Source of the DNA: Ottowia sp.
Lineage (GTDB): Bacteria; Pseudomonadota; Gammaproteobacteria; Burkholderiales; Burkholderiaceae_C
Assembly: GCF_016703145.1 (NCBI RefSeq)
Contig: NZ_JADJCO010000002.1
Span: forward strand, 310,001 to 374,000
Length of the DNA: 64,000 bases
Reading direction: 5' to 3'
Made by a program: the position numbers and the translations under genes
The notes under the pieces: model-generated
The model's input: the letters and a program-made list of their open reading frames with translations, nothing else
The model's database searches: none
Told to the model about the DNA's origin: nothing
Shown: piece after piece, positions 45,425-54,771 of the stretch
Layout of the letters: every line of letters begins with the position of its first letter
Numbering within the stretch: the stretch's first letter is position 1

Positions 45425-46219
45425 ATGAACATCAATCTGAGCGGCAAGACCGCGCTCGTGACCGGCTCGGCAGGCGGCATTGGGTTTGCCATCGCTGAAG
45501 GCCTTGCACGTGCCGGGGCATCCGTCGTCCTGAACGGCCTGACCGACGACGAAGTCGGGCAAGCGCTCGCCAAGCTGAAAGACAAGGTTCCGGCGGCACA
45601 GGTAACCGGGGTTGCTGCCAATCTTGGCAGTGCCGCAGGCACCGCGACATTGCTGGAGGCTGTGCCGTCCGTTGACATCCTCGTCAACAACGTCGGCATC
45701 TACGGCCCCCAGGATTTCTTCGAGACGCCCGATGACGTCTGGACTCGCTTCTTCGACGTCAACGTCATGTCCGGCATCCGCCTCGCCCGCGCCTACGGCT
45801 TGGGCATGGTTGCCAAGGGCTGGGGCCGCATTCTGTTTATTTCGTCGGAGTCGGCATTGAACGTGCCGGCCGACATGATCCATTACGGCATGACCAAGAC
45901 GGCGAACCTTTCGGTATCGCGCGGCTTGGCCAAGCGGTTGGCGGGAACCGGGGTGACGGTCAATGCCATCCTGCCCGGGCCGACCCTGTCGGAAGGTCTG
46001 CAATCGCTCCTCAAGGACGAACAGGCGGCCAGCGGTTTGCCCATGGACGAAGTCGCAGCGAAGTTTGTGGCAAAGAACCGTCCTGGCTCCTTGTTGCGCC
46101 GCGCAGCCTCGGTCGATGAGGTTGCCAACCTGGTTGTTTACGCCGCCTCCCCGCAGGCATCGGCCACCACCGGCGCCGCGCTGCGCGTGGATGGCGGTGT
46201 CGTGGACACGATTGCCTGA
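45425..46219 (+). CDS. SDR-family oxidoreductase
   Basis: 264 residues. Nucleotide motif TALVTGSAGGIGFAIAEGLA, VDILVNNVGIYGP, and the catalytic Ser with Tyr-x-x-x-Lys in ISSESALNVPADMIHYGMTKTA (YGMTK). The end is a typical TGAALRVDGGVV. It precedes an MFS exporter by 12 bp and is presumably co-transcribed with it. Reduction of a reactive carbonyl is a reasonable guess in this context, but the substrate is unknown. Confidence 0.93.
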   Translation: MNINLSGKTALVTGSAGGIGFAIAEGLARAGASVVLNGLTDDEVGQALAKLKDKVPAAQVTGVAANLGSAAGTATLLEAVPSVDILVNNVGIYGPQDFFETPDDVWTRFFDVNVMSGIRLARAYGLGMVAKGWGRILFISSESALNVPADMIHYGMTKTANLSVSRGLAKRLAGTGVTVNAILPGPTLSEGLQSLLKDEQAASGLPMDEVAAKFVAKNRPGSLLRRAASVDEVANLVVYAASPQASATTGAALRVDGGVVDTIA

Positions 46220-46231
46220 AGGAGGCTGATC

Positions 46232-47764
46232 ATGAACACCCTCTCATTGAATACCGATACGCCCAGCGGACGGCAGAGCGTCGTTCTGGCTGTCTGCCTG
46301 GCGGCGCTCGTTCTCCCGCTGAGCTTCTCCGGTGCTGCTGTTGGCACTCCGGCCATTGGCCGTGACCTGGGTGGCAGCGGCGTTGCGCTGACCTGGATCA
46401 CGAACGCCTTCATGCTGACGTTTGGTAGCCTGCTGATGACGGCGGGGACGCTCGCAGATCGCTATGGGCGCAAGAGGATCTTCGTCGGCGGCATGATCGT
46501 CTTCGTCATATTTTCCTTGCTGCTGACTTTCGCGCAGTCCGTCTGGCTGGTCGACCTGTATCGCGCGGGTCAAGGGGTAGGCGCGGCCGCAGCGCTTGCG
46601 GCCGGCTCTGCCGCAATGGCTCAGGAGTTCGATGGTCATGCCCGCACAAAAGCCTTCAGCATGCTCGGCACCACGTTCGGCGTCGGCCTGGCCTTTGGCC
46701 CGATCATCGCGGGCTGGCTCATTGACCAATTCGGCTGGCGCTCGATCTTCGCAACGGGTGCCATCGTCGGCACGCTCGCGCTGGCTTTCGGCATTCCACA
46801 ACTGAAGGAAAGCCGCGATCCGAATGCGACCACGCTTGACTGGCCGGGTGTCATCACCTTCACCGGTGCGCTCACGCTGTTCACGTTCGGCATCATCCAG
46901 GCACCTGAGAGTGGCTGGGGCAGCCTCCTCGTGATCGGCCTGCTCGTCGGCGCCGCCGCGTTGCTCGCCCTGTTCATCGTTGCAGAAAGCCGCGTTGCCC
47001 GCCCGATGTTGGAGTTATCGTTGTTCCGCTATCCGCGCTTCATCGGCGTGCAGTTGCTGCCGATCGCCACGGGTTTCGCCTACGTCGTTCTGCTGATCAT
47101 GCTGCCTTTGCGCTTCGTCGGCATCCAAGGGCAGTCGGAGGTCGAAGCAGGCCTGCTGATGGCCGCACTGTCGGTACCGATCATCATCGTCCCGTCGATC
47201 GCCGTCTCACTAAGCCAGCGATTCTCTGCTGGCGTGATATCCGGCATTGGCTTGCTGATCGCTGCCACTGGCGTGCTGTGGCTGGGGCAGATCACACCGG
47301 CCAGCGGACTGCTCATCGTCCTGCCGATGTTGATGATTGGTATTGGCGCGGGCTTTCCATGGGGTCTGATGGACGCGCTGTCCGTGACCGTGGTTCCGAA
47401 GGAGCGCGCCGGTATGGCGACCGGCATCTTCAACACGACCAAGGTCGCGAGCGAGGGTGTGACTCTGGCAATCGCCAGCGCGATCCTGGCGGGCCTGGGC
47501 GGTGCAAGCATCGCCGCCATGGTTGGAGCGAACACCGGCGCGAACGCCGAGGCGTTCCGCGAAGCGGGCCAGCGCCTTGCCACCGGCGACCTTGCGAATG
47601 CCATATTGATCGTACCTGAGGTGGGGCGCGATGTCTTGGTCAACAGCTACTTGAGCGCTTTCCAGATGCTGACCTATGTACTGGCCACGGTCGCAATCAT
47701 TGCCGCGATTGCTTCGTTCTGGTTGCTTTCGGACAAGCATCGTGATGACTCGGTGGCCGAGTAA
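46232..47764 (+). CDS. MFS drug transporter, DHA2 (14-helix) type
   Basis: 510 residues. Motif A of the family appears as GTLADRYGRKRIFVGG after helix 2; motif C-like GLAFGPIIAGWLIDQFGWR is in the fifth helix region. About 14 hydrophobic segments are visible, with the EmrB/QacA-type layout. It would export small toxic compounds with proton exchange. It shares the SDR operon and therefore probably the LysR-linked regulation. Confidence 0.94.
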   Translation: MNTLSLNTDTPSGRQSVVLAVCLAALVLPLSFSGAAVGTPAIGRDLGGSGVALTWITNAFMLTFGSLLMTAGTLADRYGRKRIFVGGMIVFVIFSLLLTFAQSVWLVDLYRAGQGVGAAAALAAGSAAMAQEFDGHARTKAFSMLGTTFGVGLAFGPIIAGWLIDQFGWRSIFATGAIVGTLALAFGIPQLKESRDPNATTLDWPGVITFTGALTLFTFGIIQAPESGWGSLLVIGLLVGAAALLALFIVAESRVARPMLELSLFRYPRFIGVQLLPIATGFAYVVLLIMLPLRFVGIQGQSEVEAGLLMAALSVPIIIVPSIAVSLSQRFSAGVISGIGLLIAATGVLWLGQITPASGLLIVLPMLMIGIGAGFPWGLMDALSVTVVPKERAGMATGIFNTTKVASEGVTLAIASAILAGLGGASIAAMVGANTGANAEAFREAGQRLATGDLANAILIVPEVGRDVLVNSYLSAFQMLTYVLATVAIIAAIASFWLLSDKHRDDSVAE

Positions 47765-47799
47765 CACTGACCGTGCCTGCTGGACTCCGTTTGCGGCAC

Positions 47800-47833
47800 C
47801 GACATCCGCGTTGGGGGGCCTCTGTGGATGTCG
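47800..47833 (+). promoter_or_regulatory. Inverted repeat in the terC leader
   Basis: CGACATCC and GGATGTCG pair around an 18-base G-rich loop, about 130 bp upstream of terC. It could be a terminator of the MFS operon or an RNA element; no known manganese-riboswitch consensus was visible. Confidence 0.35.
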
Positions 47834-47964
47834 CGGCCCGTACGACTCTGATTGTCGTGTAGGAGCACGACCAAGGGCCGCTCGCGAGGTCCGCGGAGGA
47901 GTTGCCTTTCCTGTGGCGGTGTGCCTTCGACTACCATCAATGCGTGACGGTAGCCGGAGGCCAT

Positions 47965-48903
47965 ATGGATAGTGCTGCAGGGGTCGTGGAGTGGAGCGTG
48001 TTTGCGGTGGTCGTGGGCCTTGTGCTGGCGATTGATCTCGTCGCCTCGCGCGGCAAAGAGCAGCCATCGATGCGCGCGGCAATGGCCTGGAGTGGCGTGT
48101 GGATAGGGCTCGGGCTCGTGTTCGGCGGCTGGATCGCGTGGCGGCTGGGCAGCGCCGCCGGTGTGTCGTATCTCACCGCTTACCTGCTAGAAAAATCGCT
48201 CTCGGTCGACAATCTCTTCCTGTTCCTGCTCATCTTCGAGCAGACGGGCATTCCCGCCAATCTGCAACGACGCGCGCTCTTATGGGGCGTGTTCGGCGCG
48301 CTCGTGATGCGCGCGCTACTGATTGGCGCCGGACTGCTGCTTCTCGAGCGCTTTCACTGGGTCATGTACATCTTCGCGGCGCTGCTCGTGTTCTCGGCGC
48401 TGCGCATGCTCTTCGGCAAGAATGAGGAGACGCGCTTCGTGGAGAAGAGTTGCGCCCTGTGCACAAGCTGGGTGGGCAAACTTCTGCCGATCCGTCCTTT
48501 CACCGAGGGACCGGACTTCCTCGTGCGCCGCAACGGTCGTCTCATGGCCACGCCGCTCCTCGTGGCGCTCGTTGTGATCGAGACAAGCGATCTCGTGTTC
48601 GCGCTCGATTCCATCCCTGCAGTGTTCGCTATCACGCGCGATCCGTTCCTCGTGTACACGTCCAATTTGTTCGCGTTGCTTGGCCTGCGCTCGCTTTATT
48701 TTGTGCTCGCGGGGGCGATACGCGAGCTGCGTTTCCTGCGCGTCGGACTCGCGGTGATGCTGCTCGTGGTGGCGGCCAAGATCATCGTCGGCGACGCGGT
48801 CGCGCTGCCGCCATGGGCGTCGCTCGCGGTGATCGCGGCGATTTTTGGCGCCGCCGTGATTGCATCGCGGGTGTTCCCCGGTTCGGCACCCAGGCAGTCA
48901 TGA
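47965..48903 (+). CDS. TerC/Alx-family membrane protein
   Basis: 312 residues with about nine hydrophobic segments. TerC signatures include LLEKSLSVDNLFLFLLIFEQ and VIETSDLVFALDSIPAVFAIT, whose acidic residues lie in the membrane and suit a metal-transport role. Homologues (Alx, TerC, MeeY/MeeF) are linked to manganese export and metalation of secreted proteins, or to tellurite resistance. Start chosen at the ATG giving MDSAAGVVEW, because the upstream in-frame sequence is a leader of different composition. Confidence 0.93.
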   Translation: MDSAAGVVEWSVFAVVVGLVLAIDLVASRGKEQPSMRAAMAWSGVWIGLGLVFGGWIAWRLGSAAGVSYLTAYLLEKSLSVDNLFLFLLIFEQTGIPANLQRRALLWGVFGALVMRALLIGAGLLLLERFHWVMYIFAALLVFSALRMLFGKNEETRFVEKSCALCTSWVGKLLPIRPFTEGPDFLVRRNGRLMATPLLVALVVIETSDLVFALDSIPAVFAITRDPFLVYTSNLFALLGLRSLYFVLAGAIRELRFLRVGLAVMLLVVAAKIIVGDAVALPPWASLAVIAAIFGAAVIASRVFPGSAPRQS

Positions 48904-49542
48904 GCTAGCGCCTCGCGTTGAGCCGCTAGTGCTCTCTCTTGTTCTTCCATTTGGCGTACCGCTGCTAAGGCCTCGTTTACTTCGCGACACACCGAGAGCG
49001 CCGTCTTGCGATAGGTGAATTGATGTTCAGGCTTCGTGCGTCCCCGGCCACCTGAGAGATGGCCGGTCGCGCTGTCGTGCGCGTAGCGCATCGAGCCTCG
49101 CTGCGCGAGTCTCGCCCCTGTCGGGCTTCCATCGTTCCCTCACTCCGTTCGGCTGACGCCTCCGGCCCGGCTTCCAGCTTCGGGCCTGCGCGCTTGCGCT
49201 TGCCGTGCGGTCGGCGGTGGAAGGGGCCGTTGCCTGTCCAGCCATCTTTCCTGACTCCATCACCTTGCTCGCGACTGTAGCCCGCGGCCGTGTGCCGTCA
49301 AGGCGCGCAGGGCCGTGTCCTCGGCTGCGCCTGCGGGCCGCACCAACCCTGCGCTGGTTTCCTTGACGGCCCCCGTCCGCGCGCTCCCTTTCGTCGCGGG
49401 CGATGAACTCAGGAAAGACGGTGGCAACGAGGCCAACCGGGTTCTTCGTGCCGACCGCACCGAACAGCCACGAGGCTGGGCTTCGAATCTAGGAATCCGG
49501 TGTGCGGTTTCTTCAAAAGCCAACTTTGTCAGGAGAAAGACC
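48904..49542. other. Non-coding ICE spacer upstream of DUF932
   Basis: 639 bp marking the right end of the cargo. It contains GC-rich palindromes, the phrase GCGTCCCCGGCCAC also found near 26360, and no supported gene. A short leftward frame at about 48900-49090 with a coiled-coil-like stretch (LAAVRQMEEQERALAAQREA) lacks a credible start and overlaps the end of terC. The last 20 bases supply the DUF932 ribosome-binding site CAGGAG. Confidence 0.5.
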
Positions 49543-50370
49543 ATGCAACTCGCATCCCGTTTCGCCAACCATTCCCCCGCACTGCGTTCCGACTACCCCC
49601 TGTCGGATGACCAAATCCGGCGCGTAGCCCCGTCCATCTTCGCGGACGCCCCGCATGAGAGCCGTTCCGAGCGGTACGCCTATATCCCCACGGCCACGGT
49701 TTTGACCGAGCTTCGCAAAGAAGGGTTTCAACCTTTCATGGTGTGCCAAACCCGCGTGCGCAGCGATGACCGCCGCGACTTCACCAAACACATGATGCGC
49801 TTGCGGCACGCCAGCCAGATCAACGGCGCGGAGGCCAATGAAATCGTCCTTTTGAACTCGCACGACGGCACCAGCAGCTACCAGATGCTGGCCGGATTGC
49901 TTCGTTTTGCGTGCAGCAATGGGCTTGTGTTTGGTGACACCTTCGCGGATGTGCGCGTACCGCACAAAGGCGACGTGGCGGGCCAAGTCATTGAAGGCGC
50001 CTATGAGGTGCTGCACAGCTTCGAGCAGGTGAAGGAATCGCGCGACCTGATGCGCGGCATCACCTTGGACGATGGCGAATCGGAAGTGTTCGCCCGCGCT
50101 GCGCTGGCCCTCAAGTACGACGACCCGGACAAGCCCGCGCCCATCACGGAATCGCAAATCCTGATGCCACGCCGTTTCGAGGATCGCCGCCCCGACCTGT
50201 GGAGTGTGTTCAACCGAACCCAAGAAAACCTCACCAAAGGCGGATTGCATGGCCGCTCTGCCAATGGCCGCAGGCAGCAGACCCGACCCGTGCAGGGCAT
50301 TGATTCCGACATTCGCCTGAACCGTGCCCTGTGGCTGCTGGCCGATGGCATGCGCGCCCTCAAAGCCTGA
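49543..50370 (+). CDS. DUF932 domain protein
   Basis: 275 residues. Diagnostic stretches are RYAYIPTATVLTELRKEGFQP, VCQTRVRSDDRRDFTKHMMRLRH, ANEIVLLNSHDGTSSYQML, and SNGLVFGDTFADVRVPHKGD. DUF932 (phage/plasmid-like protein) genes regularly accompany parB on ICEs and plasmids; function is unknown. It is 65 bp upstream of the interrupted parB and on the same strand, resuming the ICE backbone after the cargo. Confidence 0.93.
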   Translation: MQLASRFANHSPALRSDYPLSDDQIRRVAPSIFADAPHESRSERYAYIPTATVLTELRKEGFQPFMVCQTRVRSDDRRDFTKHMMRLRHASQINGAEANEIVLLNSHDGTSSYQMLAGLLRFACSNGLVFGDTFADVRVPHKGDVAGQVIEGAYEVLHSFEQVKESRDLMRGITLDDGESEVFARAALALKYDDPDKPAPITESQILMPRRFEDRRPDLWSVFNRTQENLTKGGLHGRSANGRRQQTRPVQGIDSDIRLNRALWLLADGMRALKA

Positions 50371-50435
50371 AACCTTCCCCCGCCGGAGGGGCGGTTCCCC
50401 TCCATTTCCTTGTTTCACTTGATTGGAGATTCACC

Positions 50436-51080
50436 ATGAACGCCGTTACCACTACCGAAGCCCGCGCCGTCACCACCGCAGCCAGCAGCGTCGCCAACCT
50501 GTTGCAAGCCGCCGACCCGAGCAAGCACATGATTCTGGTGCCGCTGTCGCGGCTGGTGCTGCGCCCTACGGGCCGCAATGTGCGCAAGACCACCCCCCGC
50601 ATGCCTGTCCCTCAGTTGGCCGCATCTATCCAGCGCGTGGGCCTGCTGCAAAACCTCATCGTGATTCCCGCCTTCGATGGCGAGCATTACGAAGTCGTGG
50701 CCGGTGGCCGTCGCCTCGCTGCGTTGAAGCTGCTGGCGAAGAAGCACCGCATCAGCAAGGAATGGGACGTGCCTTGCCTGCAGGTGGCCGATGGCACGGC
50801 GCGCACCGCCAGCCTGACCGAGAACGTGCAGCGCGAAGCCATGCACCCGGCAGACCAGTTTGAAGCCTTCGCGGCGCTGGTGGCCGAAGGCCGGCCCATC
50901 GAGGACATTGCAGCGGATTTCTCCGTCACGCCGCTGGTGGTGCAGCGCCGCTTGAAGCTCGCCAACGTGTCTCCCCGATTGATGGCCGACTACCGCGCCG
51001 ACGCCCTCAGCCTTGACCAGTTGATGGCCCTGGCCGGGACGGATGACCACGCGGCGCAGGAAGCCGCGTTATCCCGATAA
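50436..51080 (+). pseudogene. parB: ParB-family partition protein, 5' part (interrupted by RIT element)
   Basis: The ATG at 50436 (after GATTGGAGATTCACC) opens a ParB/Spo0J N-domain: LIVIPAFDGEHYEVVAGGRRLAAL with the nucleotide-binding GGRR motif, then TENVQREAMHPADQFEAF, the ParB box, and an HTH (IEDIAADFSVTPLVVQRRLKL). The reading passes into the RIT element after HAAQEAA and stops four codons later. The rest of the gene resumes at 54780. A truncated product would have DNA-binding motifs but lack the large C-terminal part. Confidence 0.92.
51061..51070. repeat. Left copy of the 10-bp direct repeat flanking the RIT element
   Basis: AAGCCGCGTT at 51061-51070 recurs at 54770-54779. Either a target duplication or the recombination crossover sequence; both reading frames of parB meet exactly here. 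Confidence 0.7.
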
Positions 51081-51100
51081 CGACATAAGGCGCTTTATGT
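51073..51100. promoter_or_regulatory. Two adjacent palindromes at the RIT left tip
   Basis: Just inside the left direct repeat lie CGTTATC-CC-GATAACG (beginning at 51068) and ACATAAGGCGCTTTATGT (51083-51100, near-perfect dyad). They are absent from the right tip, so the element ends are asymmetric. They resemble core-type recombination sites. Confidence 0.5.
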
Positions 51101-51162
51101 GGAGCAGAAGATTATGCCGAGCATGGTCTCCAAGACGTTGATCCACGGGGGCAACCTCTGGA
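51095..51162. repeat. RIT left terminal inverted repeat (68 bp)
   Basis: Identical in reverse complement to 54704-54771 over all 68 bases; similarity continues inward about 18 more bases with four mismatches. Within it GATTATGCCGAGC and, further in, GCTCGGCATAAC form subterminal inverted copies of ATGCCGAGC. Confidence 0.95.
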
Positions 51163-51213
51163 GTCGCTCGGCATAACCATGATCCTTTCTTCCCAACCAG
51201 AAGAAGGATCAAC

Positions 51214-52761
51214 ATGATCGCCAGTCCGAACCCGACGTTTCATACGTCATCCAGGCATAGCAAGGCAGCCCAGGCCGACGCCTTGCTTGCCGAGTACCTC
51301 GACACCCAGCGCGGCTTTCCTTCCTTTGCGACCCGTGCCAGCGCGGCCCGTCATTTCCTGTACTGGCTGCGGTCGCGGCGCATTTCCATTGCTCAGGTAG
51401 GGGCCACTGTCGTCGAGCGCTTTGCACGCCATCAATGCCGATGCCAGGGCTTTCACGGACAGGGCTACAGCCCGCAAGAGGCGCAGCGGCCGGGCTACAT
51501 CACCAATGTCCGGCGGTTCGTTGCCTACCTCGAAGATCGCGGCGCCATACCTGTTCCCGAAGATCATGCGCCAGTTGCAGCTCAACTTCCGGCCTACGGC
51601 AACCATCTCATCCTGCGGGGATACAGCAGAGGGACCCGGAGCATGCTTTCTTCCGCTGCCGAGCACTTCGTCCACTGGCTTCGTTTGTCTCGCATTCAAG
51701 CGCAGGATGTGGATGGTCGTGATGTCGAACGCTTTGCGCAACACGATTGCAGGTGCTTTCTTTGTCGCAAGCATGGGACCGTGACCGCTTGGGGTGTGGC
51801 TGAACGGCGGCGCGGAGCGTCCGCATTGCTTCAATTCCTGCGTGACGGTGGCCTGGTGCCTCCGCTTAGTGTCACAGCGGAGGACCCGCGCCTGACCGAT
51901 TTCCGGGCGTGGCTTGTCCATCGATGCGGAGTCACCAAGCAGACGGTCGTGCGTTATCTTGCCGAGGCCACGCGCTGGCTACCGTCGCTGGATGCTGACC
52001 CGGGTACGTATGACGCCATCACGATTCGCAATGTCGTGCTGGACCAGCCCGCGAACCGATCCCACAAGTCCGTGCAACTGACCGCGATCGTGCTGCGGTC
52101 CTATCTCAGGTATCTCGCGGCCAACGATGCGTGCCGTCCCGAACTCATACACGCCGTCCCCTTCGCTCGAGGTCCTCGCAACGCCGGTTTGCCACGGTTT
52201 CTGAGCCCGGCAACGATCGAGCAGATCATTGCATCATGTGACGCCAGTACACCAGCAGGACTGCGTGATCGAGCGATCATCCTGCTGCTGGCCCGGCTCG
52301 GGATGCGGGCCGGCGACATCTGCCAGCTTGGGCTGTCAGACATTGACTGGACGACTGCGCGGTTGCGCGTAGCTGGCAAGAGCCGAAGGGCGATGCAGTT
52401 GCCATTGCCGCAAGATGCCGGGGATGCGTTGTTGGCCTATATCGAGCAAGCTCGCCCGAGCGTACGGGAAGACCACGTCTTTCTGCGCCTTCAGGCACCG
52501 CAGGGACCTTTGAAGTCGTCGGCCATCGCTTGCCTCGTCGCAAAGGCCCGCGCTCGCGCCGGTATTGAGGGTGGACCAACAGGATCGCATGTGTTCCGCC
52601 ATTCGCTGGCGACCTCGATGGTTAGGGCCGGTGCCAGCCTGGAAGCCGTTGGTGCCATCCTTCGTCACCAATCGCCTGAGACGACGGCCATCTATGCCAA
52701 GGTCGACGTGACCATGCTGGCCCGTGTCGCCCAGCCCTGGCCGGGAGGTGCACCATGCTGA
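51214..52761 (+). CDS. ritA: RIT tyrosine recombinase A
   Basis: 515 residues. N-terminal SAM-like core-binding domains are followed by a catalytic domain with the first Arg in LLARLGMRAGDICQLGLSDI, the HxxR motif in GSHVFRHSLATSMV, and LRHQSPETTAIYAKVD with the second His and nucleophilic Tyr. All catalytic residues are present. It has a long N-terminal region like other RitA proteins. Its stop overlaps the ritB start by seven bases. Confidence 0.93.
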   Translation: MIASPNPTFHTSSRHSKAAQADALLAEYLDTQRGFPSFATRASAARHFLYWLRSRRISIAQVGATVVERFARHQCRCQGFHGQGYSPQEAQRPGYITNVRRFVAYLEDRGAIPVPEDHAPVAAQLPAYGNHLILRGYSRGTRSMLSSAAEHFVHWLRLSRIQAQDVDGRDVERFAQHDCRCFLCRKHGTVTAWGVAERRRGASALLQFLRDGGLVPPLSVTAEDPRLTDFRAWLVHRCGVTKQTVVRYLAEATRWLPSLDADPGTYDAITIRNVVLDQPANRSHKSVQLTAIVLRSYLRYLAANDACRPELIHAVPFARGPRNAGLPRFLSPATIEQIIASCDASTPAGLRDRAIILLLARLGMRAGDICQLGLSDIDWTTARLRVAGKSRRAMQLPLPQDAGDALLAYIEQARPSVREDHVFLRLQAPQGPLKSSAIACLVAKARARAGIEGGPTGSHVFRHSLATSMVRAGASLEAVGAILRHQSPETTAIYAKVDVTMLARVAQPWPGGAPC

Positions 52762-53665
52762 GCGACGACGTCATCCGCTATGTCGCAATGCGGCGTGGTT
52801 TCGGACTCCAGTTCGACGCGCCAGAGCGCATCTTGCGGCAGTTCGCCCGCTATGCAGAGGAGCGTGGAGATCAGCACCTTCTGTCTCACCGCATCTTCGA
52901 GTGGTGCCGCAAGGCTTCCACGCCGAACCGGGCACGAACCTTCTACAACGCCATCAGACTCTTCTGTGTCTTTCTCCATGCGGAGGATGTACGCCACGAG
53001 CTGCCGCCAGCCGGAGCCTTTGGGCGGCAGTTGCCACGGCCGACGCCGCATCTACTGGACCCTCACCACGTCCGCTCCATCATGGACGCCGCGCTCAAGT
53101 TGGGACCCGAAGGGTCGATCAGGCCGCATACGTACCATCATCTCTTCGGCCTGCTGGCCGCGGCTGGCCTGCGCATATCCGAGGCTTTGGCGCTCAAGCG
53201 CGGAGATCTCACCGAGGACGGACTCATCATCCGCAATGCCAAGTTCGGCAAGAGTCGGCTCTTGCCGCTTCATCCGACCACGCGGCAGGCGCTGGACCGC
53301 TACCTCGCGGTCCGCGCGAAGCTTGGTTCCCATGGCGATGACCTGTTCGTGGTGACCACTGGCCATGCTCCGAATCAGCGCTGCGCACAACAAGTATTCA
53401 CTCAGCTCCTGCGGCAACTGGGATTGCGTGCGTCGGGTTCAATACCAGGCCGCGGCTGCACGACCTGCGGCACACCTTCGCTGTGCGCTCACTGGAGTCC
53501 TGCTCCCACGATCGGCAAGTGGTCGCCAACCACATGCTGGCGCTCAGCACCTATCTCGGGCATGTAGACGTCACGAAGACGTACTGGTATCTCGAAGCGA
53601 CGCCGGTCTTGATGCGCGACATCGCCCTGGCGGGTGAGCAACTCTTCCGGGGAGAGATGGCATGA
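52755..53665 (+). pseudogene. ritB: RIT tyrosine recombinase B, frameshifted
   Basis: The frame from 52755 gives FNAIRLFCVFL-type core-binding sequence and the first catalytic Arg in LLAAAGLRISEALALKRGDL. It leaves frame near 53445. The other frame holds RLHDLRHTFAVRSLE with HxxR, and YLGHVDVTKTYWYLEATP with His and Tyr, to a stop at 53665. One missing base around TACCAGGCCGCGG separates them; repaired, the protein is about 303 residues. As written, the first frame continues to 53567 with unrelated residues. The stop overlaps the ritC start (ATGA). Confidence 0.9.
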
Positions 53666-54666
53666 CAGATCTTGCCCCGCATCTGACTGCGTTCCTGCGA
53701 GAGCATCTGCCGCGCGACCGCAACGCCAGTCCTCATACCGTCGCGACCTATGCCCACTGCTTTTCTCTGTTGATCCGGTTCGCCGCCAAGAGGCTCAGCC
53801 GCAGACCCTGCGACCTTTGCGTCGAAGACCTCAGTCCGGACCTGGTGCTCAAGTTCCTCGACGACATAGAAGCTGGCCGCGGCAATTGTGCTCGCACACG
53901 CAATGCCAGGCTTGCGGCTATTCGAGCCTTCTTCCGCTACCTTGAATACCAGGTTCCGGCTTGCCTTGACCAGGCCGCTCGCATTCGTGCGCTGCCGCAG
54001 AAGCGCACCGACACCGCCCTGATCGACTACCTGACGCGCGAGGAGATTCAGGCGCTGTTGGCCGCCCCAAGCACCCACACGACCAACGGCATGCGTGATC
54101 GAGCCATGATGCACCTGACCTACGCTGCAGGTCTGCGGGTGGCCGAACTGCTGGCGCTGCGCCTGGACAGCTTTCCTAGCAACTTACTGGCGACGGTCCG
54201 GATTGTTGGCAAGGGTCGCCGGGAGCGTGTCCTGCCGCTGTGGCGCGAGACGCAGATGGCGCTGCGGGCTTGGCTCGCTGTTCGCCCCAAAGTACTGGCA
54301 CCGGAGTTGTTCCTCAACCGCAACGGTGAACCCATGACCCGCGACGGCTTCGCCCATCGACTCGCCCAGCACGTTTCAGTTGCCGCTCAGAAACAAACCT
54401 CGTTGCTGCACAAGCGCATCACGCCTCACGTTCTGCGGCATAGCTGCGCCATGCACACGCTCGCGGCCACCGGCGACATCCGCAAGGTCGCGTTGTGGCT
54501 CGGACACGCCAACATCACGACAACCGAAACCTACCTGCGCGCCGATCCGGCGGAGAAGCTTGCAGTACTGGCTGCTCACATGCCCCCGTCAGTCAAACCA
54601 GGGAAGTTCCGGCCACCATCCGACACCCTCATCGCCATGCTTTCCGAGGTCCGCAACGCGACATAG
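53662..54666 (+). CDS. ritC: RIT tyrosine recombinase C
   Basis: 334 residues. SAM-like N-domain (TAFLREHLPRDRNASPHTVATYAHCF) and catalytic motifs: Arg in AAGLRVAELLALRLDSF, HxxR in PHVLRHSCAMHTLA, and LWLGHANITTTETYLRADP with His and Tyr. All catalytic residues are present. It ends 37 bp before the right inverted repeat. Confidence 0.93.
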   Translation: MTDLAPHLTAFLREHLPRDRNASPHTVATYAHCFSLLIRFAAKRLSRRPCDLCVEDLSPDLVLKFLDDIEAGRGNCARTRNARLAAIRAFFRYLEYQVPACLDQAARIRALPQKRTDTALIDYLTREEIQALLAAPSTHTTNGMRDRAMMHLTYAAGLRVAELLALRLDSFPSNLLATVRIVGKGRRERVLPLWRETQMALRAWLAVRPKVLAPELFLNRNGEPMTRDGFAHRLAQHVSVAAQKQTSLLHKRITPHVLRHSCAMHTLAATGDIRKVALWLGHANITTTETYLRADPAEKLAVLAAHMPPSVKPGKFRPPSDTLIAMLSEVRNAT

Positions 54667-54703
54667 GCAGAGGTATTACGGCACCACGGTTATGCCGAGC
54701 AGA

Positions 54704-54771
54704 TCCAGAGGTTGCCCCCGTGGATCAACGTCTTGGAGACCATGCTCGGCATAATCTTCTGCTCCACATAA
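54704..54771. repeat. RIT right terminal inverted repeat (68 bp)
   Basis: Exact reverse complement of 51095-51162. Its last two bases are shared with the right copy of the flanking direct repeat. Confidence 0.95.

Noticed and set aside
47765..47964. yybP-ykoY manganese riboswitch upstream of terC
   Set aside because: Only a simple inverted repeat is visible; the conserved junction sequences of that riboswitch are not recognisable.
48696..49091. Leftward frame with a coiled-coil-like stretch
   Set aside because: It overlaps the end of terC antisense for half its length, has no ribosome-binding site or family, and may at most be a remnant.
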